64,000 nt of DNA from Paguma larvata (taxonomy: Eukaryota; Chordata; Mammalia; Carnivora; Viverridae): NCBI GenBank assembly GCA_030068075.1, contig CM057842.1, forward strand, positions 43,424,659-43,488,658, read 5' to 3'. The position numbers and the translations under genes were made by a program. Below the pieces are notes generated by a model. It ran no database searches and had not been told where the DNA came from. It worked only from the letters and a program-made list of their open reading frames with translations. This document shows positions 54,341-64,000 of this stretch, piece by piece (position 1 is the stretch's first letter; each line of letters starts with the position of its first letter).

Positions 54341-55529
54341 GACAGGCAAAGTCTGTGGCCACACAGTGAGGGAGAAAAAGATCTCATCATGGCTCTTTGA
54401 AAACAGGGTTTAACTATTGGCTCAGCCCTCAAAACTGAAAACACAGTCCCTGGGCAAATGTTGCTCTAATCCTAAAGAGAGCTCCAGATATCCGTCTCTG
54501 CAGTCTGGACACCATCTAGTAGCTGGCTGTAGCCTACTGGTTCCTCACCTTCTAGTACTTTCCACCCATTCCCTCCCAAACACCCCCAGGACCACTAATG
54601 TCCATTCCTGACGGGCTTGTAATAGTCATTTTATGGTTCTATCACACAGTAAAAAGCCAGCATCAGTACAATATACTAACATTTGCCCAGACTCTTGCTT
54701 TGGCCAGCACCTCTCCAGGCAAGCTAATAAGTGGTAGGGCCCCATGGGAGCTGAGTAGGCATATGCCACCCACAAACCTAATTTATTGCCAGAGACTCAG
54801 ACACTCGCTAGGCTAAAAGCCCAGTCCTTTTGTACTATTTTGTAACTGTCAAGATTTCTCCGGATCGGTAGAGAGCTCCTGATATATTTTCAAATAGGAG
54901 CAAACACCATACAAATCCAACAGACACATCCCAAGAATTCCAGAGAGAAGAATGGTAGATATCACTGAAGGGTGCTTTTTATTGAACTGATGCTCTAATT
55001 TGTACAACATAAACAAAAGCAAATCATAAATATGCATGTTTAGCATATTTAAAGACGATTAGGTCCCGGTATTGACCTATTTAAGCTTTTTATACTACAT
55101 TATCAATTTGTGAAGTGTTCAAGCATTTCACTTCTAGCTAGACATTTATTTCAATAAAGTGACATAAAACCCTTCGTCCATTCCTACTTAGAGCTGAGGA
55201 ATAAGCCTATTTGTAATGACTCTTACATGAGAATTATATTGAATAGTTTTCTATTGTAATCAGACATTACATGAAATTAGAAACAATAGGGGAGCAAAAT
55301 CAATCAGCCGTGGCGGAGGGATTGAGATAATAATGACTCATTTGCCTGAGTTGCTTTAGAAAATTAATAACAACAGAGGTAATTACTAACCTGGGAGAGC
55401 CAGACTCTTGATCATTCTTTAACACTTTTAAACATGAAGTACACAGCAACCCATCACTGCAAGGCACATGCCCGTTTGCTGCAGTCAACAATGAACTGGC
55501 TCAGGTGGCTCAAAACTCGCATTCTCTAC
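54341..55529. other. Unassigned sequence, repeat-free block at 55180-55400
   Basis: No mobile element seen. 55180-55400 includes TGACTCAT at about 55333, AATTAATAACAACAG and GGTAATTACTAAC and looks unlike decayed repeats. Confidence 0.4.
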
Positions 55530-55745
55530 ATAACTGGCTCTCAACTAGAGATCACTTTGTTGCCAATGGGAGATATGCAATGGCAGGGGACATTTCTGGT
55601 TGTTCCAACTTGGGGCATGGGTGCTCCGGGCACCCAGAGGGCAGAAACCAGAGATGCTGCTACAAATTCTATTATGCATGATGCCCAGGATGCAGAATTA
55701 CCCAACCCCCAATATGAATAGTGCCAAGGCTGAGAAACCCAGGCC
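55530..55745 (+). repeat. MER5A-like hAT transposon
   Basis: CTGGCTCTCAACTAGAGATC, GGCAGGGGACATTTCTGGTT, GTTCCAACTTGGGGCATGGG, AGAGATGCTGCTACAAATTC, AATAGTGCCAAGGCTGAGAA ACCC: all MER5A blocks in order, close to full length. Confidence 0.85.
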
Positions 55746-57129
55746 TAATGCCCTGCCTCGGGCATCAACAAGTCATCAACTGTCCTGAGACAGAGTTCAC
55801 AAAGCAGGTTATGAGAGCACCCAAAAAAGGAGCAGCGATGATAGGTCCAAGATGAATGGCTTATCTCCTGCTTCCCTTGGCCGAGGTCTCTATCTTCACA
55901 AAAGACTTGGCAAATCCCTTCCTTTTTCTTCTAGGTATATCTGTTCTCCTGTGCAGGGGCATATATCACAGCTACCTGGATGCTGGCTGTAAGACACTGT
56001 TGCGGGATCAGACAGCTCAATGCATCAGAGAAGGGGCATCTCTGGACACAGAAGGCAAACAGGAAGCTCAATAGGAAAATTTAACCTGGCTCTTTTCTCT
56101 GAGTCCCCAGACCTTGGTCATTTAGAAGTGTCTAGAACTTTACTATTCAAAATATTTACTGAGCCAGCTTCCAAGGGGCAAAAGGTGTAGATATATATGA
56201 AAGCATGAGATGGTTGAACAGATATGCTAAGCATGCCTGCATTACATGCCCAAATGTTGCACATTTATGCCTCGAGATGTCCTACATACAAACTGCCTTA
56301 CGCTATGCAAAGTTGACAGTGACTACTTTGCAGTGTAACCAAAACAATACAGCAAATTTCCTACCAAACCCACCATTAGGTCCACAAGATCTTGAAGATG
56401 GATTTTCCTTCCTATTTTCTTTTGTTAAATGTATGTCCCCATTTCACAGGGCTAGAAAACTTTATTTTTACTATAATAGAAAAAGTAAAATTGGGATAAA
56501 GTATTTGCCCAAATCAGCTATTTTAGGAATAATTAAAAAGTAAATGCAATTTAATCTGTAATGTGGCTACCTTCTCTCCTTTGCTCATAGTCCAAACTGT
56601 TCTTATTGGCATTCCAGTCACCTACAGCATCAGGATGCCCAGAGTATATCCCACTGAGACTCAAGGTGAATCTCCCTATAATGTCTGAAACCTGTCCATT
56701 CCTCTCTCACCTTGAATAGTATGGACCTGCTCTTCGCTGAGGTGGCATTAGCATCAGGCTGTCCCATATCTGTTGTTACAGGTGCTTTCTGGTGAAGCAG
56801 AAAGGTGTGTCTTTAATTGCGAGGCTCTCTGGCCCCATGGACGTTTTCTCAGGGGAGGATTTAGCTTAGCATGCCTCACATCATGCCATTTGGATGGCTT
56901 CCTGAGCTACTTTGTGAAACCTTTCAAAATCAAGTGACTATTGCAACTTCTTCACCTCCAGTGATACACACCCTGTATTGTATTATCCAGGAAATCTCCC
57001 CATTTCCATATATTTTTTCCAGAGACAGAGACATTATTTAATTGTAGCCTGAACTCCTCAACAGGTACCTTTCCAGATTCTCAAATATTACATTCATTTT
57101 ACTAGAAGCACAGAACTTTCAGAGATGCC
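55746..57129. other. Unassigned sequence
   Basis: Plus frames 55856-56074 and 56205-56543 (112 codons) lack motifs and any shared frame; I regard both as chance. Confidence 0.4.
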
Positions 57130-57180
57130 TAGTTCTGTCCTCCCATTTTACAGGTGAGGAAACTAAAGGCTCACTGCCTT
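57130..57180 (+). repeat. MIR fragment
   Basis: CCCATTTTACAGGTGAGGAA followed by ACTAAAGGCTCAC is the MIR middle. The rest is not visible. Confidence 0.5.
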
Positions 57181-57239
57181 GTCTACTGTTACTTTGTAGA
57201 CTGTCCCTCTTCAAGGTATATGATGCTCCTCTCAGTGGA

Positions 57240-57562
57240 ATGATTTTATTTTTTCGCCCCTTTGCCAGATTTGGCTACCTTATTTGCTTCAGCCAAAGGA
57301 ACATGAGCAGAATTTTGGGCTACTTTCAAGCAGGAATTTTAAGAGCCATCATGTTCTCTGCCATATTTTCTACTTCTTTCTATACGACAAGCAATGTCTT
57401 AGATAGGGATTGTTCCTTTATTCTGAGTTCCACAGCAGGGATGAGCCAAGGCAGGGCCATTGTCAACTTGGAGCAATGTACATGAGAAATAAGCCTATAT
57501 TATTGTAAGCTGCCCCCAAGGTCATCTGTTACTGCAGCATTACGTAGCTTATACTGATTGGT
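57240..57562 (+). repeat. MLT1-type LTR fragment
   Basis: GATTTGGCTACCTTATTTGC, GCCAAAGGAACATGAGCAG, AGCCATCATGTTCTCTGCC, GAGAAATAAGCCTATATTAT, GTCATCTGTTACTGCAGCAT and a GCTTATACTGATTGGTATA end. The AAATAAG region and the 3' end are MLT1-like. Plus frame 57240-57485 is inside it and is discounted. Confidence 0.55.
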
Positions 57563-58545
57563 ATAGTCATCAAGCAGTAACAGTTGGTTAGTGCTTATTC
57601 TTACACCAGCTTTTTTCCAACACACCACACTGAGCAAAGCATAAATCAGCTATAATGAGCTACCAAAAGAATAACATCCAACATTTGAGCAGAGAGAGAC
57701 CATGGTTTTTGATATTTTTTAGTTAGTTTGTATCCCATGACAAATTAGAAAGGCTTTGAGGATTACCCGCCCCATGGATAAGATGCATTTGTGGGAATAA
57801 TTAAGGGCAGATTCCTCAGCAAGGCATAGCTCAAAAGTTTACACTTTCCATAAACTTCTATTTCAGACTCTGCAGAAGATAAATTGCATCTTACACAGTG
57901 CCAAACATAATACGCTATTTAAAATAAAAAAATAAACCCAAAACCTAAGAAAAACTCCTGAAATTCAGAGGACTTCAAACAACAAAAACAATAAGACAGA
58001 CTGACAGAAAGAAAGAAAGAAAGAAAAAAGAAATAATAATAATAAAAAAACCTTAGACATAGCACGGAACTGTAAACATCATTTAGGTGTATAAATTTAC
58101 CTCATTATTTTCTAGTTAATGAGTTTTCAAATAAGCTAAGAACATTCTGGTGATGTCTTTACTTAACACTGTAATTTCACAAACTGTCAAGAATGAAGAA
58201 CTCCACTGGGGTAAATGAAGATATGCTTGAATTTTCTTAATTGCCACCTTGCTAAGGCTTCAAGCTCTTTGTTTAGCTGTGTGACAAATGGTTCTAAGCA
58301 CTGTCAGGCAGTCGCAGGGGAGACTGGTTTGGTATACAATGTGCCTGTCTCATTACTGTGTTGCTGACAGCCCACAGGCTGAGAAAGCAAACAACACTTG
58401 TTTCAGGAGTAGAGTTTCAGGGGCCAGTGTGGCAGTGAATGACAAACCAGAGAAGCTCTCACTATTGTTAGAATGTTAGCTCTTCCCTAGTCTGATCATC
58501 CACCCTGGGAGAAGGATTGGTTTGAGGGAGAACACTAGGTTTCTG
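57563..58545. other. Unassigned sequence with a GAAA run
   Basis: (GAAA)n at about 58006-58032 runs into (AAT)n. The rest is unassigned; 58140-58320 is repeat-free. Confidence 0.45.
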
Positions 58546-58632
58546 CATCAACCCCTAACACAGTATTGGACACACATTATGTTCTCAATAAATGCTTGTT
58601 GGACGGACAGATGGATGGATGGATGGATGGAC
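58546..58632 (+). repeat. L2 3' end with (GGAT)n
   Basis: AACACAGTATTGGACACACA, TTCTCAATAAATGCTTGTTG is the L2 terminus. Its usual GAATGAATGAA end is replaced by a GGAT tetranucleotide run (about 58603-58632). Confidence 0.6.
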
Positions 58633-58705
58633 ATCCCTCTTACCCAAGTTTATCAGCACCTTCCTTTCTCTTCTCTTCTTGCCAGAAAAAAGACTGAATA
58701 AATTT

Positions 58706-58927
58706 TTTTCTTAATTTTTTACTGTTTTATTTTTTTCTGAGAGAAAGAGAGAGAGAGTGAGCAAGTGAGCGGGGCGGGGCAGCGAGAGGGAGACACAGAA
58801 CCTGAAGCAGGCTTCAGGCTCCAAGTTGTCAGCACAGAGCCCGATGCGGGACTCCAACTCATGAACTGAGATATCGTGACCCGAGCCAAAGTCGGACACC
58901 AAACCAACTGAGCCACTCAGGCGCCCC
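58706..58927 (-). repeat. Felid tRNA-Lys SINE (SINEC) with target-site duplication
   Basis: Reversed SINE: T-rich tail, GTGAGCGGGGCGGGGCAGCG, GCAGGCTTCAGGCTCCAAGT, CGTGACCCGAGCCAAAGTCG, CAACTGAGCCACTCAGGCGC. Target copies AAGACTGAATAAATTT (58690-58705) and AAGACTGAGTAAATTT (58928-58943), 15 of 16 identical. CpG-rich, so relatively young. Confidence 0.96.
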
Positions 58928-58943
58928 AAGACTGAGTAAATTT

Positions 58944-59339
58944 AATCACATGATAATAGAGGGTTCCAGGTTTTCACTGTGAGGCTAGGTCCTCTACCTA
59001 AAATCCACACAAACCACCTCCCCTCCACACCTACACTCACATTCTTGTACCTGTTTCTCTGTCCCACCAGTTCACAACTCTTCTGAGAGACAAGCTTGCT
59101 GCTGAGTCAGCTTTCAATCTTTCTGAATGCTTGCAAAGCATATTGTTCTCAGCAGGTGTTCTATACCTTTTAATTTTTAAAATATTGTTTTATATGCTTA
59201 CTGTGCTGTGTTTTAAAAAAATGTTTGCTACTTAGAAGAGAGATGAGATGAGAATAGAAAATGCTGAACACAAAGGAGTGAATTGCTGCAGGAGGGCTTC
59301 AGATACAAAGATAGGGGAAACACTTCTTTGAATCTTACT
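58944..59339. other. Unassigned sequence
   Basis: No element recognised. Confidence 0.45.
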
Positions 59340-59605
59340 GCCTAAAAGAGTGGTCTCGAGTCCTGGTCCACAGACTGGCTGTGGTGTATGGCATGCATTC
59401 TCATTGGGGGTGTTATCATTCCCAAGAGGGGAAAATTGGTTCTTGAGGGCTCAAGAATTCTTAAATATTACAGTGCTTTATGACTCTTCAAAGGGCCACA
59501 ATACACACACAGTACTTATGTGATATTAAAATTTCATGGGGGTGTATGGGGAAAAAGTATCTAAAAGGAACATAAAATAAAAATAAAGTTAAAGAACACT
59601 GCCTT
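59340..59605 (+). repeat. Ancient hAT-like non-autonomous transposon (tentative)
   Basis: AGAGTGGTCTCGAGTCCTGG left end, CATTCTCATTGGGGGTGTTA, TCATTCCCAAGAGGGGAAAA, GGGGGTGTATGGGGAAAAAG, TATCTAAAAGGAACATAAAA and AAGTTAAAGAACACTGCC right end. The ends pair loosely as inverted copies. I recall this pattern from Charlie-type elements but cannot name it. Confidence 0.4.
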
Positions 59606-60569
59606 ATGAGGATATTTTTCCCAGGTCAAAGAAAAAGGAGTTGTGGATGCTATCATATATGTATGCATATAAGTCTGCATTGTGTAGATAAGATCAACAA
59701 TGCATGCCGTTTTACTAATAGGACTTTTTGGGAAAAACCTAGACTTTGGGATTTTTCTCTTCTTAACAAATTAAGCATTGGATAACTCTGCTGGTATCCA
59801 TCTACATTTTAAAAAGTGCTTATGGTCACTGAAGTTCAAAAGTCTGGGAACCACTATTTTGAACAATGGACTACTCAATTCATGTGCAAAATGAGCCTTG
59901 TCAAATATTAAACAAAGCAAGGAGAGCTTTTGAAGGAATTACTTCAGCTCCAGAAAGAATTCCAGAAAGATCACATTTCTGTAAGATCCAGGGCAGGGGT
60001 TGAGTTAATCATGCTCTTTAGCTCATGTTGATTGTCTGGGCTGTTTGCTTGATTGATAGATTCATTTAGTCTACCCACACCCATGCCTCTCTCTCTCAAC
60101 ATGCTAACAGTGTTAAAAGTGCATTCTATTTGATATATTATTGCAGAATGTATATTGTTGTTCTGTGTACATTTTTAATTTATGTATACAGCAGTGTTGT
60201 ATACCCTATTCTGTTTCTTCTTCTGTTTTTACTGCTTTTAAAAAATCTGTCTGTTTTGTTCTACTGCTTTCTCTGGTACAAAATCCTCCTGGACACGTGC
60301 CCACCATGATCTACCCACCACCATTCTAGAAACACACACCCAGGTTGTCTTTGACTCCTCAGTAACCCAAATATACTGACAAGGCAATTGCTCACATGTG
60401 TCTCCTTATCTGGGATCTGGCACTGAGTTACCTGGGATGCATTCTAGATGGGGACCTTTCAGACGCATCCTAGAAGATGTGTGGATTATTTTGAAAACTT
60501 TTTTGGCATCGGTGGCCATTATCTCATGAGTTTCTTACTATTTAACAATATTTTAGAGATATGTTTCCT
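59606..60569. other. Unassigned sequence
   Basis: Nothing named; GTCTGGGAACCACTATTTTG at about 59842 looks like a hAT end without a partner. Plus frame 60141-60329 is chance. Confidence 0.4.
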
Positions 60570-61505
60570 TAGATTAGGATATATTTTCATACACTGATGA
60601 ATTCTGTTAGCTAGTGTATTTTTATACTTATGTTCATAAATAAAATGTGCCTATAATTTCTATGATTTTTTTTCCTCCTCTTGTCTTTATCTATGCTTGG
60701 GATTAAGAACACAAGGGGCACCTGCGTGGCTCTGTCAGTTAAGCATCTGACCTCCGCCCAGGTCATGATCTTGCGGTTCATGGGTTCAAGCTCTGCATCA
60801 GGCTCTGTGATGACAGCTCAAAGCCTGGAGCCTGCTTTGCATTCTGTGTCTCCCTCTCTCTCTGACCCTCCCCCATTCATGCCCTCTTTCTCAAAAATAA
60901 ATAAACATTAAAAAAATAAAAAAAAAAGAACTCGAGCTGGTAGCTTTTGCCCTTTTTTTAAAACTTTCTTAAACAACTTGCATAGCGAGGAATCAACTGT
61001 TCCTTGAAAGTTTGATAGGACTAATTGTAAAGACATTTGGACCTGGGATATTACAGAGCTTAATATCTGACTACCTTTTAAAAATAGTTATTGGACAATT
61101 CAAGCCATCTGTTTCTTATTAGTCTAATTTTCTAGGAATTTATCCATTTTTGTTATGTTTACAAAATCAACAACATGTAGTTGTTGATAACCCTTGTTTA
61201 AATACACTTGTTTAACTTTAATGATTGTTTTTGTAAATTTACAGAGTTGTGCAACGAGCATCACAGTCCAGTGTTAAAATCTTTCCATTATCCCAAAAAG
61301 ATACCACCTTTGGGGGCAGGGGCCAGTTACTCCCTGTTCTTAGCCCTAAACATTGATGAATCCCCCTTCTGCCTTTATAGATTTGCCTCTTCTGGATTGC
61401 ATTCTGTTTCTTTGTTTATCTCCATTAGGTTTTTCAAAGAATCAGGTTTTAATTTTACTAATCTTCTCTATTTCTTTATTTTGCTGATTTTGAAAGAGTT
61501 GTGAG
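60570..61505 (-). repeat. Old L1 (L1M) nest
   Basis: Reversed L1 ORF2 blocks flank the SINE: ATATTTTCATACACTGATGA to its left, then AATCAACTGTTCCTTGAAAG, ACATTTGGACCTGGGATATT, TTTTCTAGGAATTTATCCAT to its right. At 61240-61420 an L1 3' UTR block (GAGTTGTGCAACGAGCATCA, AAAAGATACCACCTTTGGGG, TATAGATTTGCCTCTTCTGG) intervenes. ORF2 then resumes (TTTTCAAAGAATCAGGTTTT). I read this as one old L1 with a second L1 end inside. Confidence 0.65.
60715..60928 (+). repeat. Felid tRNA-Lys SINE (SINEC)
   Basis: GGGGCACCTGCGTGGCTCTG head, GGGTTCAAGCTCTGCATCAG, GATGACAGCTCAAAGCCTGG, CCCTCTCTCTCTGACCCTCC, AAAAATAAATAAACATTAAA tail. It is inserted in the old L1 nest. Weak target copies AAGAACACAAG (60705) and AAGAACTCGAG (60926). 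Confidence 0.94.
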
Positions 61506-62197
61506 CCCATCCCTCAGTGACAGTCAACAACTATAGCAGCAGGACACATGGATGACACAGGCCCATTATTCCTCTGGTAATCATTGAGGCTTTGACTGGG
61601 CACAGTGTCTGCTAAACCTCTTCTCTTTGGAGACGGTGCTCATTTGTCAACAGAGACTTTAACATTCTCTGGGCAGTTTGCCCCAAATCCTGGTTTCCTC
61701 CGTATGTTGGAGGTTCAACTTCTGTGAAGCCAGACCCTGAAATTCTTGGGTGAAAAAAGGATCCTGAGTTTCCTGGTCTAGACAGCCAAGCCCCTAAACT
61801 TGTCTGGGATCTCTAAATTTAAATTTATACCATTGTGAGTCATCATGTGCTTATTTTTTTTCTTAAGAAGGAAAAAACCAAAATATGAAGTGGCTGGTCA
61901 GAGCTCGAGGATAGGAGCCCTTTCTGGCCACACCAATTTCTGATTGCTAAAGAAGAGTGCCAACAGCATCACTCAAGTAAAAAAAAAAAAAAAACAGAGG
62001 ACATTTAAAGGACTAGAAGATATCGTAGAGTCCTGTGTCTCTTATCTTGTGTTGCAAACGTGTGCCCACTCTTGCCCCCTCTCCACACTCCATATGATGA
62101 TTACGGATCAGGCTTTATGGAAATTTTTCTCATCTTCTTTGTGGGTCTGCTCCCTCACCAACCATTGAGAGAGGGCAGGGAGGTAATACTGATCATC
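61506..62197. other. Unassigned sequence
   Basis: A(15) run near 61980-61994. No element named. Confidence 0.45.
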
Positions 62198-62400
62198 AAG
62201 AGTAGACTAAGCACTTTATGGAATTGCTTTTAAATACTCACAGTGGCCCTTTGAGGTTAGTACTATTATCATTCCAATTTCAGAAATGAGGCAACAGGGA
62301 GAGGCGAGGTAACCTGTCTAGGCCTCTTATCCTCCAGTCACTTAGTGACTCTCTAGGGTCACACAGATGGGGTCAGAGCCTAAATGAAAACTAACATCTG
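62198..62400 (+). repeat. MIR element
   Basis: ACTAAGCACTTTATGGAATT, TTTGAGGTTAGTACTATTAT, CATTCCAATTTCAGAAATGA, GGCAACAGGGAGAGGCGAGG, TAGGGTCACACAGATGGGGT. An inserted stretch of about 25 bp lies before the last block. Confidence 0.75.
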
Positions 62401-62450
62401 TCTCCCTGCAAAGCCTCATGTTCCTCCCGCCCCACTAAAAGGTGCCTGCA

Positions 62451-62518
62451 CTTGTTGGGATGAGCACTGGGTGTTGTATGAAAACCAAGTTGACAATAAA
62501 TTATATAAAAAAATAAAT
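62451..62518 (+). mobile_element. Ultra-short L1 3' end insertion
   Basis: Only about 68 bp: GATGAGCACTGGGTGTTGTA, TGAAAACCAAGTTGACAATA, then an A-rich tail. It equals the last bases of the L1 3' UTR at 43670-43722. Target copies AAAAGGTGCCTGCA (62437-62450) and AAAATGTGCCCGCA (about 62519-62532), 12 of 14 identical. Confidence 0.88.
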
Positions 62519-62532
62519 AAAATGTGCCCGCA

Positions 62533-63299
62533 GTGTTAAGCTAGAAGAGACTTTGGAGTTCATCTAGTGAAATGCTTTCAACCTCCCCCAAGAGATGTGA
62601 GACAAATGTCTCCATGCAGAGTAGTTATTAATTAAAAATCAGTACTGGAGGCATCTTCTTGATGGTTCTAAGACTTCGAATCACCTGTTCTGTCTACCGT
62701 GGTCCTTATGTGGGCCTCTGGGATCGAGCTCCTTCAGTATTTAATGAGAAAATGCCAACAGTGGGTTTAATTTACTTGAAGCTTGCCTCAACCCCACATT
62801 CACAACACAGAGAAGCACAATTTCAGTGCAAACTGGAGAACATTAAGAGTGTCTTAAATCCTTCTAAATCCTCTTCAGTTGATTGTGCGCTTGAGAGGCT
62901 AGACCCCAGATAATTAAAAAACCTGGTTACTTGGAGGTGAAGTCTTTGTTCAGGTAGCTCTGATGATCTGGGACAACTTCCCGCTTGTTTAGATTTTTCA
63001 GATTCTGGACCAATTCTTCCTCCTCCTCTATGGAGCCTTCCCAGATTTCTCGAGCTTTAAGACTGAAATCTGAACTTACAGCTCATGTTCCTTGTTCCAT
63101 TTATTTGCTAATAACCTAAGCCTGGCCATATGATGTCACCAACATTGTGTGTACGCATACTGGGTGAAAGGGGCTGATGTATACCTGGACTGTTAGAAGA
63201 CTGCTACATTCTGAAAGTTCTTATCTTTATCTCTGCTTATCTTTATCCGCCTGGGTTGGCAAACTGTTTCCTCTTTAAGTGCCATTATCTTGGTATCAC
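62533..63299. other. Unassigned sequence
   Basis: Nothing recognised. The plus frame 62659-62913 (84 codons) has no motif. Confidence 0.45.
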
Positions 63300-63332
63300 A
63301 AACAAACAAACAAACAAAAAAAACAAAAAACC
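63300..63332. repeat. (CAAA)n simple repeat
   Basis: CAAACAAACAAACAAACAAA followed by A-runs. Confidence 0.9.
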
Positions 63333-63479
63333 CTAATTTACTCTTTTATAGATGTTTTTCCATCTGGCTCACTTTTCATCATTGAAGAGCCAGCACCAAA
63401 TTTACCTTCAGGAAGATATCACTAATATTTTAATTTGAGTTCCATGCCCTCTGTGATACTTTTGTGACCCCTCCCAATA

Positions 63480-63720
63480 CCTCTATCAGAGGTCAAATAA
63501 CATTTTCTATAAAGTCCCTGTCAGTAAATATTTCCGCAGGGGCCACATAAGCCCTCTGTCACAACTACTCAACTACAACCTGAGCTGCTTTAGCTCGAAA
63601 GCAGCTGTGGGTGTGGCAGTGTTTCAGTAAAACTTTATTAACACTAAAATTTGAACTTCATATCATTTTCACATGTCGCAAAATATTATTCATCTTTTGA
63701 TTTTTTATGCCCATTAATTT
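63480..63720 (+). repeat. Ancient repeat, second copy of the family at 38370
   Basis: AAAGTCCCTGTCAGTAAATA, CAACTACTCAACTACAACCT, CAGTAAAACTTTATTAACAC and CACTAAAATTTGAACTTCAT, ending with ATTTTCACATGTCGCAAAAT. The 41-bp stretch from CACTAAAATTTGAA is nearly the same as at about 38547-38587. Confidence 0.6.
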
Positions 63721-64000
63721 TAATTTTCTGGCATTCTTAGCTGCAAACTACAGAAAGAGGTGGTGGGCTGGAAACTCTTTTTGCTTACTTGAATTTTTAA
63801 TCTCACTGAATTCAAAATTCCCGTTGGAACCTTTCCATCTTGGCAAATGTAGGACCTAACAGGGTACCTGGCTTGTGTGGTAGAGGTTAAGCTTTACCCA
63901 CTTAAGAAGGCATTGCTAATCATCTGCTCTGCCCCACTGTGGTCCTAACGTGGCCAGTGGGCAGGACCACAACAATGTTTAGTGAGAACGTGCCTTAGTT

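Noticed and set aside
4916..60928. tRNA genes suggested by A/B-box-like parts of the SINEs
   Set aside because: The tRNA-like heads carry SINE bodies and A-tails and do not fold as intact tRNAs.
1..64000. CRISPR arrays, operons, ribosome-binding sites, phage or plasmid features
   Set aside because: The DNA is mammalian: SINE/LINE/LTR content, target-site duplications and microsatellites. The direct repeats seen are microsatellites or dispersed retroelements.

Overview
The window is nuclear DNA of a feliform carnivore, most likely a cat (Felidae). The evidence is thirteen copies of the tRNA-Lys-derived carnivore SINE in its felid form (GCCTGGGTGGCTCAGT head, CT-rich waist, AATAAA plus A-rich tail), felid-type LINE-1 3' ends, and a background of ancient mammalian repeats (MIR, L2, MER5A, MLT1-type LTRs, old L1M). 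I found no host protein-coding gene, no exon I can defend, no CpG island and no functional RNA gene. Nearly all open reading frames are short chance frames or lie inside repeats. I read it as an AT-rich, gene-poor intergenic or deep-intronic region. Repeat family names come from remembered consensus features, because no database search was possible.

Layout. 0-3.5 kb: mostly unassigned sequence with MIR fragments. 3.5-5.75 kb: a nest of old L1, an MLT1-type LTR, a SINE and a young L1 3' end. 5.75-12 kb: four SINE-scale insertions in otherwise unassigned DNA. 12-16 kb: several LTRs (two MLT1 types, a MER21-like one, and a solo LTR with promoter and polyadenylation signals) plus an ATT/AGT microsatellite. 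16.7-17.3 kb: a 5'-truncated L1 carrying a dinucleotide hairpin. 17.3-30 kb: sparse old repeats, an inverted SINE pair, a further MLT1-type LTR, and a solo ERV1-like LTR whose promoter region holds a 69-bp tandem duplication. 30.8-34.6 kb: a long ancient L1 in reverse orientation, interrupted by two SINEs.

38.6-43.7 kb holds the main element: a 5.1-kb LINE-1 on the plus strand with a perfect 13-bp target-site duplication. Its ORF1 is intact (297 residues). Its ORF2 keeps recognisable endonuclease, reverse-transcriptase and zinc-finger parts but has five in-frame stops and one frameshift, so it cannot move itself. 44-64 kb is again sparse: an 84-bp pyrimidine tract, a second reverse L1 with a 63-bp alternating purine-pyrimidine tract, an L1 3' end inserted in a MIR, MER5A and MER20-like transposons, more SINEs, an old L1 nest at 60.5-61.5 kb, and an extremely short L1 insertion at 62.45 kb.

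No genes work together here in the operon sense. The story is one of successive retrotransposition, and insertion order can be read from the nesting and target-site duplications. I did not find a novel biological system. The most useful leads are the L1 with intact ORF1, the ERV1-like LTR with duplicated promoter block, microsatellite expansion at one L1-internal site in two copies, and several repeat-free AT-rich stretches that could be conserved regulatory elements.
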